From positions 1 to 18,856 of the forward strand of contig CALGIY010000278.1 of NCBI GenBank assembly GCA_937914965.1: a stretch of 18,856 bases of DNA, given 5' to 3'. Positions 1 through 7,289 of this stretch are shown here, one piece after another. The DNA is from an uncultured Thermoanaerobacteraceae bacterium. GTDB lineage: Bacteria > Bacillota > DSM-12270 > Thermacetogeniales > Thermacetogeniaceae. Both the position numbers and the translations under genes were made by a program. The first letter of the stretch is position 1; the number at the start of each line of letters is the position of its first letter. The notes beneath the pieces were generated by a model that worked only from the letters and a program-made list of their open reading frames with translations, was not told where the DNA came from and ran no database searches.

Positions 1-477
1 TTCGACCTTTTGCTGTATGAGACCTCAAAAAACAACGTCTGGATCACGGAGGTCAAGTCGGGCGGCAAGGGGAAGGACAAGACCTCATGCGCGGCCACAA
101 GCGCGCTGCTACGCCTGGCGAGAGACGACCTCAAGAAGCGCCTGGCAGAGCCGGAGCTCAACCACTGGCTCAACGCGATCAATGCCGCTCGAAATGCCAT
201 CCACAACAAGGCCAAGTACCGAGACTCTGTCATTGAGATCCTAGAGTTGGAGGGCGATTTGGCCGAAGACAACGGTGCCACTGCCTCGGACAACAGCGTG
301 TTTCTGATCTCCGCCCTGTTCAGCGATGTATCCCAAGCCATTGCCGAACAGACGGTGTCCAAATTCTCTACTAAGCTGGTGGCGGACTCGGTGTTCAAGA
401 CGGTGTGGGTGCTGTCCCTTCACAAAGGAACCATGGAAAAGCTGGAAGCGTTTTTGAAAACGGAAGCGGGGCACTAA
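1..477 (+). CDS. HamA/AbpA-like (DUF1837) nuclease subunit, 3' part only
   Basis: The frame is open from base 1, so the 5' end lies outside the window; the TTG at 10 is not a believable start. The visible 158 residues begin FDLLLYETSKNNVWITEVKSG. An Asp at residue 2 followed by ITEVKS (Glu and Lys about 15 residues later) has the layout of a PD-(D/E)xK nuclease core. The rest is helical with no motif I recognise. It ends TAA one base before the start of a large DEAH-box helicase gene, so the two are surely one transcript and probably translationally coupled. A small DUF1837-type protein directly before such a helicase is the arrangement of the Hachiman (HamAB) and E. coli AbpAB antiphage systems, where HamA is the nuclease effector held in check by HamB. 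The family call rests mainly on this context and the ExK motif. Confidence 0.6.
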   Translation, partial: FDLLLYETSKNNVWITEVKSGGKGKDKTSCAATSALLRLARDDLKKRLAEPELNHWLNAINAARNAIHNKAKYRDSVIEILELEGDLAEDNGATASDNSVFLISALFSDVSQAIAEQTVSKFSTKLVADSVFKTVWVLSLHKGTMEKLEAFLKTEAGH

Positions 478-478
478 C

Positions 479-2680
479 ATGGAAGAGTTGACTATCCGGA
501 AGCTGGCCAATACCAAATTCAAAGGACTGTATTTTCAGCTCCTCAAGGGCGATGAGCTGGAAAACTCGGAGATCGTCAAGCTTCTGGCCATCGCGGTGCT
601 GCTCCTGAACCACAAGACGCCCGAGATCAGACGTTTGGGTTACCGCATCATCCTGTTCTACGGGAACGCATCTGGCCAATATCAGGCATTGTACGATGTA
701 GCGCTCAACAGCGGCTTGCACCCCATCTCAGCTGTGATCAGCAGCCATTTCTCCCAAGATGATCCTCGGAGCGAATCGTTCATCCGGAACATCGTGGCCA
801 GCTACGTCGATACCTTCCGCGACCAAGGCATTGTGCTGACTGAGCAACAGGACGCGCTGCGGACGTTCGTTCAATCGGAGTACCGTAAGTCGTCAGTCGT
901 GGTGGCTCCTACCTCCTACGGCAAGTCTGAACTCATCATTCAATCGGTGAGGGAAAACCCGGAGAAGCGGGTGCTTATCCTCGTGCCGTCGAAGGCACTC
1001 TTGGCCCAGACGAAGAAGCGTTTGATCTACGCGGACATCGAGGGGCTGGGCAAGGTGGTGACCCACCCCGAAATGTTCTCGGTTGAGCTGAACAACAGGG
1101 CGTTTGTGCTGACCCAGGAGCGGCTCAACAGGCTTCTCAACGAGAACGTCAGTCTGACCTTCGATATGGTCTTCGTGGACGAGGCGCATAACCTGCTGCA
1201 GAGCGACCGCAGGAGTGAGTTGCTTGCGACCATGCTGTGCATTCTGGGTGCTCGTAACGCCGAGACGTCCTTCAAATTCCTGACGCCTTTCCTGTGCGAT
1301 GAGCTCAGTATCCGGGTGCGGTTTCTGGACGTGACCCCCACCGGGTTCAAGATCGACGAGTACATCAAATCTGAACGCTACTACATTAGGGATTTCAGGA
1401 CCGGTCGGGGCGAGACAAAGCTCAAGCTCTATGACCATTTCCTCAATGATTCGATGGACTTCGACAGGAAGTACGCAAACTGCTTCGAGCTCATCAAGGG
1501 CGAGGCGCTGTCCAAGAACATCGTCTATGGCAACAAGAAGAAAAGCATCGAGTCGTTCGCGGTCGAGCTAGCCGCAGTGCTGCCACCTGTGAAATGCCAG
1601 CTCATCCAAATCGCGTGTGATGAGCTGGAGGAAATTTTTGACCGGCGCTACAGGCTGATCGATTGCTTGCGTAAAGGGGTCATGTACCACCACGGTTCGA
1701 TTCCTGACACCATTCGCCTGTATCTGGAAAACCTCTTCAGCAGCTCCAATAAAATGAAATTCCTGGTCTGCAACTCGACCCTTCTTGAAGGGGTGAACCT
1801 GCCGATCGAGCGGCTTTTTGTCTTCGATTTCACCAAGGGGCGGAGCTACCTGACTTCTTCCCAGTTCAAGAACCTGGTTGGGCGTGTCAATCGGTTCAGT
1901 GAAGTGTTTGCGCCTGGCGCAGAGGCTGCTTTGAAGAAGCTGGAATCCAGCGTTTATCTCTTGGGGGTGGATGGCTATACAAGCAAGCGAGCTGATCTGG
2001 AGGCCTACTATCAGAAGGCGGTCAACGTCTCTAGAGTCGACAAGGATATTGTCAGCAACGTTCTGCTTGAGGCCACCAATATCGTTGAGGGTAAGGTGTC
2101 TGAGCTGTACGACGACGCCGTTGCTCGTCTCGAAAACCTTCACCCTGGTGTAGTTCGTGATCGCGAGTGCAGGTACGTCCAAACAGTGGTGGGTAAGCTT
2201 CTCATCGCGAACAGTGTCAGTGAAATTGATGTGTTCTCGGAAGAGGAGGCCATTGATGTCAAGATCCAGCAAAGCATTGAGGCGAATGGACAGATCAGCA
2301 CTGTTGATAGGCTGATGCTTGCGATCACAAGATCCTTTGTTGACCACTTCGACGAAAACCGTGAATACAGTGACCTGCGGCGTCTGAAGGAAGAAGCTGC
2401 TCGTAATTTCTACGCCATGCTGCTGGATTGGAAGCTGAACAAATACAGTGTGAAACAGACCATCCGGTTGACGCTCAGGTACTGGAAAAAGCTGGTGGAA
2501 AGCAGTGGCAACGATTATGTATTTGTGGGCCGCTGGGGAGACACCACCTACCGTGATAGCAGGCATGAGAGCTGGGTCAGGATCTCCAACAAGGATGACG
2601 CTGAGCGGATCAATCTGGCGATTGTCCGTCTCAAAGAAGAAGATGATTTCTTCGACAACAAAATCTTTAAGTTTGTCTGA
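479..2680 (+). CDS. HamB/AbpB-like superfamily 2 DEAH-box helicase
   Basis: This 733-residue protein carries SF2 helicase motifs in order: Walker A APTSYGKS at residues 143-150, DEAH (VFVDEAHNLL) at 234-237, a Ski2-like GVMYHHGSIPD block near 400-410, motif V-like NSTLLEGVNLP near 432-442, and a motif VI variant QFKNLVGRVNR near 462-472. A helical domain of about 120 residues precedes the ATPase core. Length and order fit AbpB/HamB-type helicases (E. coli AbpB is about 730 residues). In that family the helicase senses DNA damage or phage DNA and licenses the partner nuclease; that role is inferred here. It starts one base after the HamA-like stop. The reading frame may end too early: the next 80 residues in the -1 frame look like its own C-terminus. 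Confidence 0.75.
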   Translation: MEELTIRKLANTKFKGLYFQLLKGDELENSEIVKLLAIAVLLLNHKTPEIRRLGYRIILFYGNASGQYQALYDVALNSGLHPISAVISSHFSQDDPRSESFIRNIVASYVDTFRDQGIVLTEQQDALRTFVQSEYRKSSVVVAPTSYGKSELIIQSVRENPEKRVLILVPSKALLAQTKKRLIYADIEGLGKVVTHPEMFSVELNNRAFVLTQERLNRLLNENVSLTFDMVFVDEAHNLLQSDRRSELLATMLCILGARNAETSFKFLTPFLCDELSIRVRFLDVTPTGFKIDEYIKSERYYIRDFRTGRGETKLKLYDHFLNDSMDFDRKYANCFELIKGEALSKNIVYGNKKKSIESFAVELAAVLPPVKCQLIQIACDELEEIFDRRYRLIDCLRKGVMYHHGSIPDTIRLYLENLFSSSNKMKFLVCNSTLLEGVNLPIERLFVFDFTKGRSYLTSSQFKNLVGRVNRFSEVFAPGAEAALKKLESSVYLLGVDGYTSKRADLEAYYQKAVNVSRVDKDIVSNVLLEATNIVEGKVSELYDDAVARLENLHPGVVRDRECRYVQTVVGKLLIANSVSEIDVFSEEEAIDVKIQQSIEANGQISTVDRLMLAITRSFVDHFDENREYSDLRRLKEEAARNFYAMLLDWKLNKYSVKQTIRLTLRYWKKLVESSGNDYVFVGRWGDTTYRDSRHESWVRISNKDDAERINLAIVRLKEEDDFFDNKIFKFV

Positions 2681-2694
2681 ATGGCGTCGGTGCC

Positions 2695-2937
2695 TTGGAT
2701 CCTGGGTTCTACAAACTCATCAAATACGGCACTGCAGATGACACCAAGATCAAGCTCATCCGCGATGGGTACAGTCATGGCCTGGTAGATCTGATGCTTG
2801 AAAGATATCCCGAAACTGTGCAGGCAACACTCAGAGGCGAGATCGAAGTAAGCCCTCGCCTCGTCAACATGATGGTCGCAAATGGAGAGAGTGATTTATT
2901 GATTTTTGAGGCAAGAATGAACCTCAAGCCAAATTGA
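2695..2937 (+). CDS. Probable C-terminal continuation of the helicase, in the -1 frame
   Basis: The frame is open from 2671, directly after an in-frame TAA at 2668-2670, and runs to a TGA at 2935-2937. There is no good start codon or ribosome site; the first usable one is a TTG at 2695. The text around it reads LNGVGALDPGFYKLIKYGTADDTKIKLIRDGYS. To me this resembles the C-terminal 'LDP-YKLLKYG' module seen at the end of many DEAH helicases of this class. Helicase frame and this frame overlap without a stop only at 2671-2680, so one extra base there would join them into a protein of about 820 residues. It could be a real frameshift mutation, a sequencing error, a programmed shift, or an independent small gene; I favour one of the first two. 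Confidence 0.55.
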   Translation: MDPGFYKLIKYGTADDTKIKLIRDGYSHGLVDLMLERYPETVQATLRGEIEVSPRLVNMMVANGESDLLIFEARMNLKPN

Positions 2938-3036
2938 TAACGGCTAAAGGGCTGAAGAAAGTGACGAATTTATATACAAAGGGGGGACTGATTTATCCTC
3001 CTTGCTACTACCGCTTTTGGCCGGTTGCTGCCTGTT

Positions 3037-3059
3037 ACTACCGTCTGCTTAACGGTAGT
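3037..3059. terminator. Hairpin between converging helicase and integrase genes
   Basis: ACTACCGT (3037-3044) pairs with ACGGTAGT (3052-3059) around a 7-base loop. It lies in the 130-base gap where the rightward helicase unit meets the leftward integrase. There is no strong T run, so it could be a weak bidirectional terminator or an mRNA end stabiliser. A partial direct repeat, CTACTACCGCTT versus TTACTACCGTCT, lies just to the left. Confidence 0.35.
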
Positions 3060-3068
3060 TGGCACTAA

Positions 3069-4325
3069 TCAGCGTATCGACACGACCGTTCTGTCCCGAT
3101 TTTCCTTGATAGCTGACATCGAAAGATTGCCGGTAGCTGCTTGCTGGATGTGCTCGCTCCACCAAGCCATCATCGGGCGTCTGCGCTCGATGTAATCCGC
3201 TCGGTTGTAAGCGCTGCGAACCTCGTCCTTGTCGACGTGAGCAAGCGCCACCTCGATCAGTTCAGGATCCCAGCCATGCTCGTTTAGGATGGTGCTGGCC
3301 ATTGAGCGCATGCCGTGGCTTACCAAGCGGCCTTCGAAACCCATTCGCTTCAGCGCCATGTTAGCGGTCTGGCTGTTGCAATGGGTGCGAGGGTTGCGGT
3401 CTGCAGGGAACACAAATTCCCGGTGCCCGCTGTAGGGTTTGATTGCCTCCAGCAACGCCAGAGCTTGCTCCGTAAGCGGGATAATGTGCGTGCGACGTTT
3501 CTTCATTCGCTCAGCAGGAATCGTCCAAATACGCTTTTCGAAGTCGATGTCTGCCCAGCGAGTGGTCGCTGCCTCCGCTGGCCTGGTCATGGTGTGGAGC
3601 TGCCACTCGATCAGGCAGCGGGTCGTTCTCTTTATGCTGGCATTGGCAATTGCCACCATGAGCTCACTCAGCTCATCGGGAGGCAGTGCCGCCATGTTTT
3701 TCTTTTTCGGTTTCTTGAAAACGGAGCGGATGCCGCTGAGCGGGTTCGCGTGAATCAGTCCCGAGTTGACCCCGTAGGTCATGATCTCGTTGAGCCGCTG
3801 CGTCAGACGTTTAACAGTCTCCAGGCTGCCTTTGGTTTCAAGAGGCCTGAGCAGGTTTATGACCTTTGGTGCGGTGATGGCGGAGATGGGAGTAGTGCCC
3901 AGATCCGGAAAAACGTGGAGCGTGAGCGAGCGCCAGATATCTTCGGCATAGGCTGAAGTTACTGAGTCTTTTTTGAGCTCGAACCATGCTGTCGCGACGT
4001 TTCTGAATGTGTGCTCCGTAGCTGCTTTCTTGGCCAGACGCTCAGCATCGCGTATTTCCTTCGGATCCAATCCCTGCGCGACAATCTCCCTAGCTTCAAC
4101 GGTTCGCTTGCGTGCCTGAGCCAGGCTCACCTCGGGAAAGGTGCCAAGACCCATATTGATCCGTTTCTTCGTTACGGGATGGATATAGTTGAAGTTCCAA
4201 AGCTTAGAGCCATTGATTCTCACTCGCATCTGAAGGCCGTTGCCGTCAGTCAACGTGTAGTCTTTCTCCTTCGGCTTGGCGGCTTTGACTTTGAGGTCTG
4301 AAAGGCGCGTGGCTTGGGCACCCAT
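3069..4325 (-). CDS. P4-type tyrosine recombinase (island integrase)
   Basis: This is a site-specific integrase of 418 residues when started at the ATG at 4325 (MGAQATRLSDLKVKAAKPKE), the typical N-terminus of the family; an open frame further upstream has no support. An N-terminal arm-binding domain (DUF4102 type, about residues 5-90) with TDGNGLQMRV is followed by a core-binding domain and a catalytic domain. Catalytic residues are visible: Arg248 in HTMTRPAE, Lys near 275 in ERMKKRRTHIIPL, His337/Arg340 in SHGMRS, His363 in LAHVDKDEVR and nucleophile Tyr373 in AYNRADYIE, ending in the usual MMAWW block. Its 5' end faces the 3' end of ssrA 185 bases away, which is the classic placement for an integrase that targets tmRNA. 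The gene looks intact, so the island may still excise. Confidence 0.93.
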   Translation of the reverse strand: MGAQATRLSDLKVKAAKPKEKDYTLTDGNGLQMRVRINGSKLWNFNYIHPVTKKRINMGLGTFPEVSLAQARKRTVEAREIVAQGLDPKEIRDAERLAKKAATEHTFRNVATAWFELKKDSVTSAYAEDIWRSLTLHVFPDLGTTPISAITAPKVINLLRPLETKGSLETVKRLTQRLNEIMTYGVNSGLIHANPLSGIRSVFKKPKKKNMAALPPDELSELMVAIANASIKRTTRCLIEWQLHTMTRPAEAATTRWADIDFEKRIWTIPAERMKKRRTHIIPLTEQALALLEAIKPYSGHREFVFPADRNPRTHCNSQTANMALKRMGFEGRLVSHGMRSMASTILNEHGWDPELIEVALAHVDKDEVRSAYNRADYIERRRPMMAWWSEHIQQAATGNLSMSAIKENRDRTVVSIR

Positions 4326-4328
4326 GAT

Positions 4329-4395
4329 GTATTCCAAGGCTGTTTGTGTATTCCAAAATTTACCAGCGGAACGCTTGGAATACCACGTGGAATAC
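4329..4395. repeat. Four TTCCA-type repeats upstream of the integrase start
   Basis: GTATTCCA occurs at 4329-4336 and 4348-4355, and its complement TGGAATAC at 4376-4383 and 4388-4395. That makes two direct copies followed by two inverted copies, within 70 bases of the integrase start and between it and the ssrA attachment end. The layout fits arm-type binding sites for integrase or an excisionase, or an operator for autoregulation of int. Confidence 0.5.
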
Positions 4396-4472
4396 ACGAA
4401 TCCGTAGATGGTACGGGACGCTATCGGACTGTAATGATGCTGAAAGCCCCGTATTTGCTGGATTTCAGGCAC

Positions 4473-4496
4473 AAAAAAGGACGTCCGTGGACGCCC
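4473..4496 (-). terminator. Intrinsic terminator after ssrA
   Basis: Read leftward, GGGCGTCC is followed after two bases by GGACGTCC and then a run of six T. In practice this is a stem of about 7 pairs with a 4-base loop. It lies 14 bases past the CCA end of ssrA and before the integrase start, so it would end ssrA transcription and insulate int from it. Confidence 0.65.
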
Positions 4497-4509
4497 TTAG
4501 ATGTGTATT

Positions 4510-4556
4510 TGGTGGAGCCGGGGGGATTTGAACCCCCGTCCGCCAGTTCTCCACTG
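4510..4556. other. Probable attachment site at the ssrA 3' end
   Basis: The tRNA-like 3' end of ssrA (T arm plus acceptor strand) is the usual crossover target for P4-type integrases, and the integrase gene here abuts it. Integration would keep the ssrA end intact on this side. The matching copy at the far end of the island should lie left of position 1; I see no second copy in the window. Confidence 0.5.
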
Positions 4557-4900
4557 TCGGTACTACATGCTTAGCCGTGTCTATTGAGTTAACCCTCAGC
4601 CGCCCGACGGGCAGGGTGCATTGGGCGAGTTGTGTAAGTTTTAGCCACTTCGTCCACAACGTACTACGCGGCGATCCTGTTCTGCATGACAATCACTTCG
4701 GGTTTACAGGCATCCCCTAGTGATCGCTGGAGCCGAAGCTACCAGAAGGACTAGTCGCGCCGCTTACGCAGCGAGAGCGTAGCCCTCGTAGTTTTCGTCA
4801 TTGGCAACTATAGAAGTTGCAACAGTGGATTTACGACTTCTGTTACCAAGTCGGCATGCACCTCGAGCTTTGTTACCGGCGTCGAATCCTAATCGGCCCC
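4510..4900 (-). ncRNA. ssrA: Transfer-messenger RNA (tmRNA)
   Basis: The 5' end at 4900 reads GGGGCCGATTAGGATTCGAC and the 3' end at 4510 reads GGGTTCAAATCCCCCCGGCTCCACCA in pieces, giving the acceptor stem, T arm and encoded CCA of the tRNA-like half. The tag frame runs from a GCC resume codon at 4803-4805 to a TAA at 4764-4766 and encodes ANDENYEGYALAA, ending in the ALAA degradation signal. Length is 391 bases, normal for gammaproteobacteria. It rescues stalled ribosomes by trans-translation with SmpB. It is a single-piece gene, and its 3' end serves as the integration target for the neighbouring island. Confidence 0.97.
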
Positions 4901-4902
4901 AA

Positions 4903-4958
4903 AACTTTCTCTACAACGTAGAGATGCGCAGTGTACGCCAAAGGTTCCGCAGCGTCGA
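4903..4958 (-). promoter_or_regulatory. Candidate ssrA promoter and 5' leader hairpin
   Basis: Read leftward, TCGACG (4953-4958) and TACACT (4930-4935) are spaced by 17 bases and would start transcription near 4923. The leader just after this forms a CTCTAC/GTAGAG hairpin (4909-4923) before the mature 5' end at 4900. A precursor leader removed by RNase P is normal for tmRNA. The hexamers are only moderate matches to sigma-70 consensus. Confidence 0.4.
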
Positions 4959-4997
4959 CCAGCCTGCCGCCAATGCGCCGCGCCATAGCGCTCCGGC

Positions 4998-5687
4998 TCA
5001 GCCCTTTTCTCCCAGCGAATCGAGCAGGCGCACGGCCTCCTGGCTGCACTGGCGGATGCGGGTCCAGTCACCTGCAGTCACCCAGGCGCTGTCGAACATC
5101 CAGGTACCGCCCACGCACATGACATTCGGTTGCGCGACGTAGCGGTGCAGATTGTCTGGATTGATGCCGCCGGTTGGGCAGAAGCGCACGTCGCCAAATG
5201 GACCACCCAACGCCTTGAGCACTGCCGCGCCGCCGCACAATTCGGCGGGGAAGAACTTGAAGCGACGGTAGCCAAGGGCGTAGCCGATCATGATTTCCGA
5301 TGCGCTGCTGACGCCCGGCAACATCGGCAACGGGCTGTGCAACGCGGCTTCAAGCAGCTCGGTGGTAGAGCCCGGCGTGACGATGAACTGCGCGCCAGCC
5401 TCCTCGACCGCGGCGAGCATGGTCCGATCCAGCACAGTGCCGGCGCCCACACACAGCTCGGGACGCTCCTTGCGCAGGCGGCGGATGGCAGTAAGCCCGT
5501 GCGCCGAGCGCAGGGTGATTTCCAGCACGCTCAAGCCACCCTCTGCCAGGGCGTCAGCCAGTGGCAGGATGTCTGTTTCGCGGGCGATGGTAATCACCGG
5601 CATGATCCGCGCCCGGGCACATAGCTGGTCGATCTGGACGATTTTCTCAGCCATGCGCGGCGGCTGGCTGTTGTCGTTATCTATCAT
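4998..5687 (-). CDS. eda: KDPG aldolase (2-keto-3-deoxy-6-phosphogluconate aldolase)
   Basis: This cytoplasmic class I aldolase splits KDPG into pyruvate and glyceraldehyde 3-phosphate, the last step of the Entner-Doudoroff pathway. It has 229 residues from the ATG at 5687, preceded by AAGGA; the frame is open further upstream but overlaps pgl and has no family sequence. The catalytic pair is visible: Glu56 in LEITLRS and Schiff-base Lys144 in RRFKFFPAE. Their 88-residue spacing equals that of the E. coli enzyme (Glu45, Lys133). Arg60 and Thr84 (GAGTVLD) bind the phosphate/substrate side. It starts 16 bases after the pgl stop, so both are co-transcribed. It ends about 40 bases before the ssrA promoter. 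Confidence 0.96.
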   Translation of the reverse strand: MIDNDNSQPPRMAEKIVQIDQLCARARIMPVITIARETDILPLADALAEGGLSVLEITLRSAHGLTAIRRLRKERPELCVGAGTVLDRTMLAAVEEAGAQFIVTPGSTTELLEAALHSPLPMLPGVSSASEIMIGYALGYRRFKFFPAELCGGAAVLKALGGPFGDVRFCPTGGINPDNLHRYVAQPNVMCVGGTWMFDSAWVTAGDWTRIRQCSQEAVRLLDSLGEKG

Positions 5688-5703
5688 GACAGGTCCTTCA
5701 CCC

Positions 5704-6417
5704 TCACGGGCACCAGTAGATCGCAAGTGGGGCGCGCAAAAAGGCGCGGATCGGCATAGTCGCCACATCGTCCCCACGTAATGCTTCGGCCAACGTTTCC
5801 AGTTTGGCCGCCCCTTGCAGCGCCAGTAGAGGCAGCCGGGCACGGGAGAGAAGCGCCAACGTCATGCTCAGGCGCTGGTGCGGCGCGCTGGGTGCATGCA
5901 TGGGCAGACAGCGTCGCTGGCTATCCACCTGCAGCGCAAGACTCAGATTAGGGCTGGCGGGAAATAATGAGGCGGTATGCCCATCCTCGCCCATGCCCAG
6001 CACCAGCACATCGATCGGGGGTAATTCAGCCAGCGCCTGATCGGCAGCCAAGGCAGCGGCTTCCAGCGTCTCTGTCGGTTGATACAGACCGAGCAAGCGA
6101 GCCTTGCTGGCCGGCCCCTGCAACAAATGGCGACGCACCAGCCCTTCATTGCTGTCGGGATGAGCAGCAGGCACCCAGCGCTCGTCGGCCAGGCTGATGG
6201 TCACCTGCTGCCACGGCAGATCGACCTGCGCCAGGCACTGGAAGAACCGTACCGGGCTCCGCCCACCGGACACCACCAGAGTGGCGTGGCCATGGCTGTC
6301 GATAGCCGAACGCAGTGCATCCACCACGGTATCGGCCAGGCTTTGCGCCAGCTGTTGCGGATCGCCCAGGCTGCTAGCCTGCACGTCAATCGGCAGATCG
6401 AGATCAAAGATTGTCAT
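5704..6417 (-). CDS. pgl: 6-phosphogluconolactonase
   Basis: This enzyme hydrolyses 6-phosphogluconolactone to 6-phosphogluconate, feeding the Entner-Doudoroff dehydratase. It is a 237-residue protein of the DevB/NagB-like family. SGGRSP at about residues 50-55 is the phosphate-binding loop, followed by DERWVP at 78-83 and the catalytic signature GMGEDGHTASLFP at 141-153. I choose the ATG at 6417 because GGAGAAGG lies at proper spacing before it; a TTG five codons upstream overlaps that ribosome site. It lies 82 bases after edd and 16 bases before eda, all on one strand. Confidence 0.95.
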   Translation of the reverse strand: MTIFDLDLPIDVQASSLGDPQQLAQSLADTVVDALRSAIDSHGHATLVVSGGRSPVRFFQCLAQVDLPWQQVTISLADERWVPAAHPDSNEGLVRRHLLQGPASKARLLGLYQPTETLEAAALAADQALAELPPIDVLVLGMGEDGHTASLFPASPNLSLALQVDSQRRCLPMHAPSAPHQRLSMTLALLSRARLPLLALQGAAKLETLAEALRGDDVATMPIRAFLRAPLAIYWCP

Positions 6418-6499
6418 CGTGGCCTTCTCCAAGTTGAGGCCGCTGCAAAACGCCGAGCAGGTGATCGGGATTCACCACAGGAGGTACATTCGCAACTCA

Positions 6500-7096
6500 T
6501 CATTTCAGCGATGCCAGGCTGTCGGTGAACGCACTGGCGCCCTGCTCCGCGCTGCTGAACGCGTGGCGCATGAAGGCGAACAGCTCACGGCCGCAGCCCA
6601 CGCCATCGTGCAGGTCCCCTCGCCTCACCTCGCGCGCAGCCAGCTCCTGCTCGTCGAGCAAGACGCGCAACTCGCCCTTCTGCCCGTCCACGCGGATGAT
6701 GTCACCATCACGCACCCGCGCCAGCGGGCCGCCGTCATAGGCCTCCGGGCATACATGGATGGCCGCCGGAATCTTGCCCGATGCGCCTGACATGCGTCCG
6801 TCAGTCACCAGCGCCACCTTGAAGCCACGATCCTGCAACACGCCGAGGAACGGGGTCATCTTGTGCAACTCGGGCATGCCATTGGAGCGTGGCCCCTGGA
6901 AGCGCATCACCGCCACGAAGTCGCACTCCAGCTCACCGGCCTTGAACGCATCGGCCAGGGCTTGCTGATCATGGAAGACCCGCGCCGGCGCCTCGACCAC
7001 CTGGTGCTCCAGCGCCACGGCGGACACCTTCATCACGCCCCGGCCGAGATTGCCCTCCATCAGACGCAGGCCTCCTTCGCTGGAAAAGGCCCGGGC
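6500..7096 (-). CDS. edd: 6-phosphogluconate dehydratase, C-terminal third (5' end lost at a join)
   Basis: Edd dehydrates 6-phosphogluconate to KDPG, using an Fe-S cluster. Only the last 199 codons or so are present of a family length near 608. The fragment reads [20 protein letters not shown] at the cut, then [15 protein letters not shown] and the IlvD/Edd signature [12 protein letters not shown], followed by [13 protein letters not shown]. The coding sequence is undamaged up to codon GCC at 7094-7096 and then turns abruptly into the antisense of a manganese catalase gene. The break is therefore a junction, not decay. Position before pgl and eda makes an edd-pgl-eda order; zwf, which often precedes pgl in Pseudomonas, is absent here. 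Confidence 0.93.
   Translation of the reverse strand, partial: ARAFSSEGGLRLMEGNLGRGVMKVSAVALEHQVVEAPARVFHDQQALADAFKAGELECDFVAVMRFQGPRSNGMPELHKMTPFLGVLQDRGFKVALVTDGRMSGASGKIPAAIHVCPEAYDGGPLARVRDGDIIRVDGQKGELRVLLDEQELAAREVRRGDLHDGVGCGRELFAFMRHAFSSAEQGASAFTDSLASLK
7089..7096. other. Chimeric join point with 8-base palindrome
   Basis: GCCCGGGC belongs both to the leftward edd codons (GCC CGG GC) and to the rightward catalase codons. The same 8 bases occur at 10430-10437 in the second catalase copy, where the catalase sequence continues upstream. Left of it everything reads as GC-rich Pseudomonas-like DNA, right of it as AT-richer Firmicute DNA. Confidence 0.85.
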
Positions 7097-7247
7097 GACC
7101 TATGAGAATCTGATCAACCTCACCGATGACCCGGATCTGGCAGATGGCTTGAAGTTCCTGCGGGAGCGGGAGGTCGTCCACTTCCAGCGCTTCGGAGAAA
7201 CACTGAATCATCTACAGGGGTATATGAATGGGAAGAAGTTTTATTAG
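7089..7247 (+). pseudogene. Manganese catalase (CotJC family), 3' fragment
   Basis: The last 52 codons of a CotJC-type manganese catalase ([17 protein letters not shown] ... EREVVHFQRF ... NGKKFY), in the same frame as the fuller copy at 10094-10588. Over 159 bases the two copies differ at 10 sites, nine of them silent; the only residue change is Asn for Asp in GETLNHL. This pattern means both lines descended from genes under selection. The 5' part is missing because the contig switches to edd at 7089-7096, so in its true genome this copy may be whole. The methionine at 7050 lies in edd-derived DNA and is not a real start. Confidence 0.85.
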
Positions 7248-7289
7248 GGTTGCATTAGGCTTCTACTTTCAGGGCAAACAATGCAACCC
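7247..7289. repeat. Inverted repeat at the end of the first cotJC copy
   Basis: GGGTTGCATT (7247-7256), beginning at the last base of the stop codon, pairs with AATGCAACCC (7280-7289): ten perfect pairs around a 23-base loop. No T run follows, so it may stabilise the mRNA end ahead of the terminator 120 bases later. Confidence 0.45.

Noticed and set aside
2668..2680. Programmed -1 frameshift in the helicase
   Set aside because: The bases between the TAA of one frame and the TGA of the other contain no X XXY YYZ slippery heptamer and no clear following pseudoknot; mutation or error is simpler.
4465..4692. A 75-codon leftward open frame over the tmRNA 3' half
   Set aside because: It lies wholly within ssrA and its flank; the RNA gene explains the sequence.
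7050..7247. A 65-residue gene starting at 7050
   Set aside because: Its first 13 codons are the antisense of edd and the rest is the tail of a catalase gene; the frame exists only because of the join.
7050..7250. Natural horizontal transfer joining a Pseudomonas segment to a Firmicute genome
   Set aside because: The left segment includes housekeeping ssrA and edd-pgl-eda cut mid-gene, with no recombinase or repeat at the join; a chimera through microhomology is simpler.
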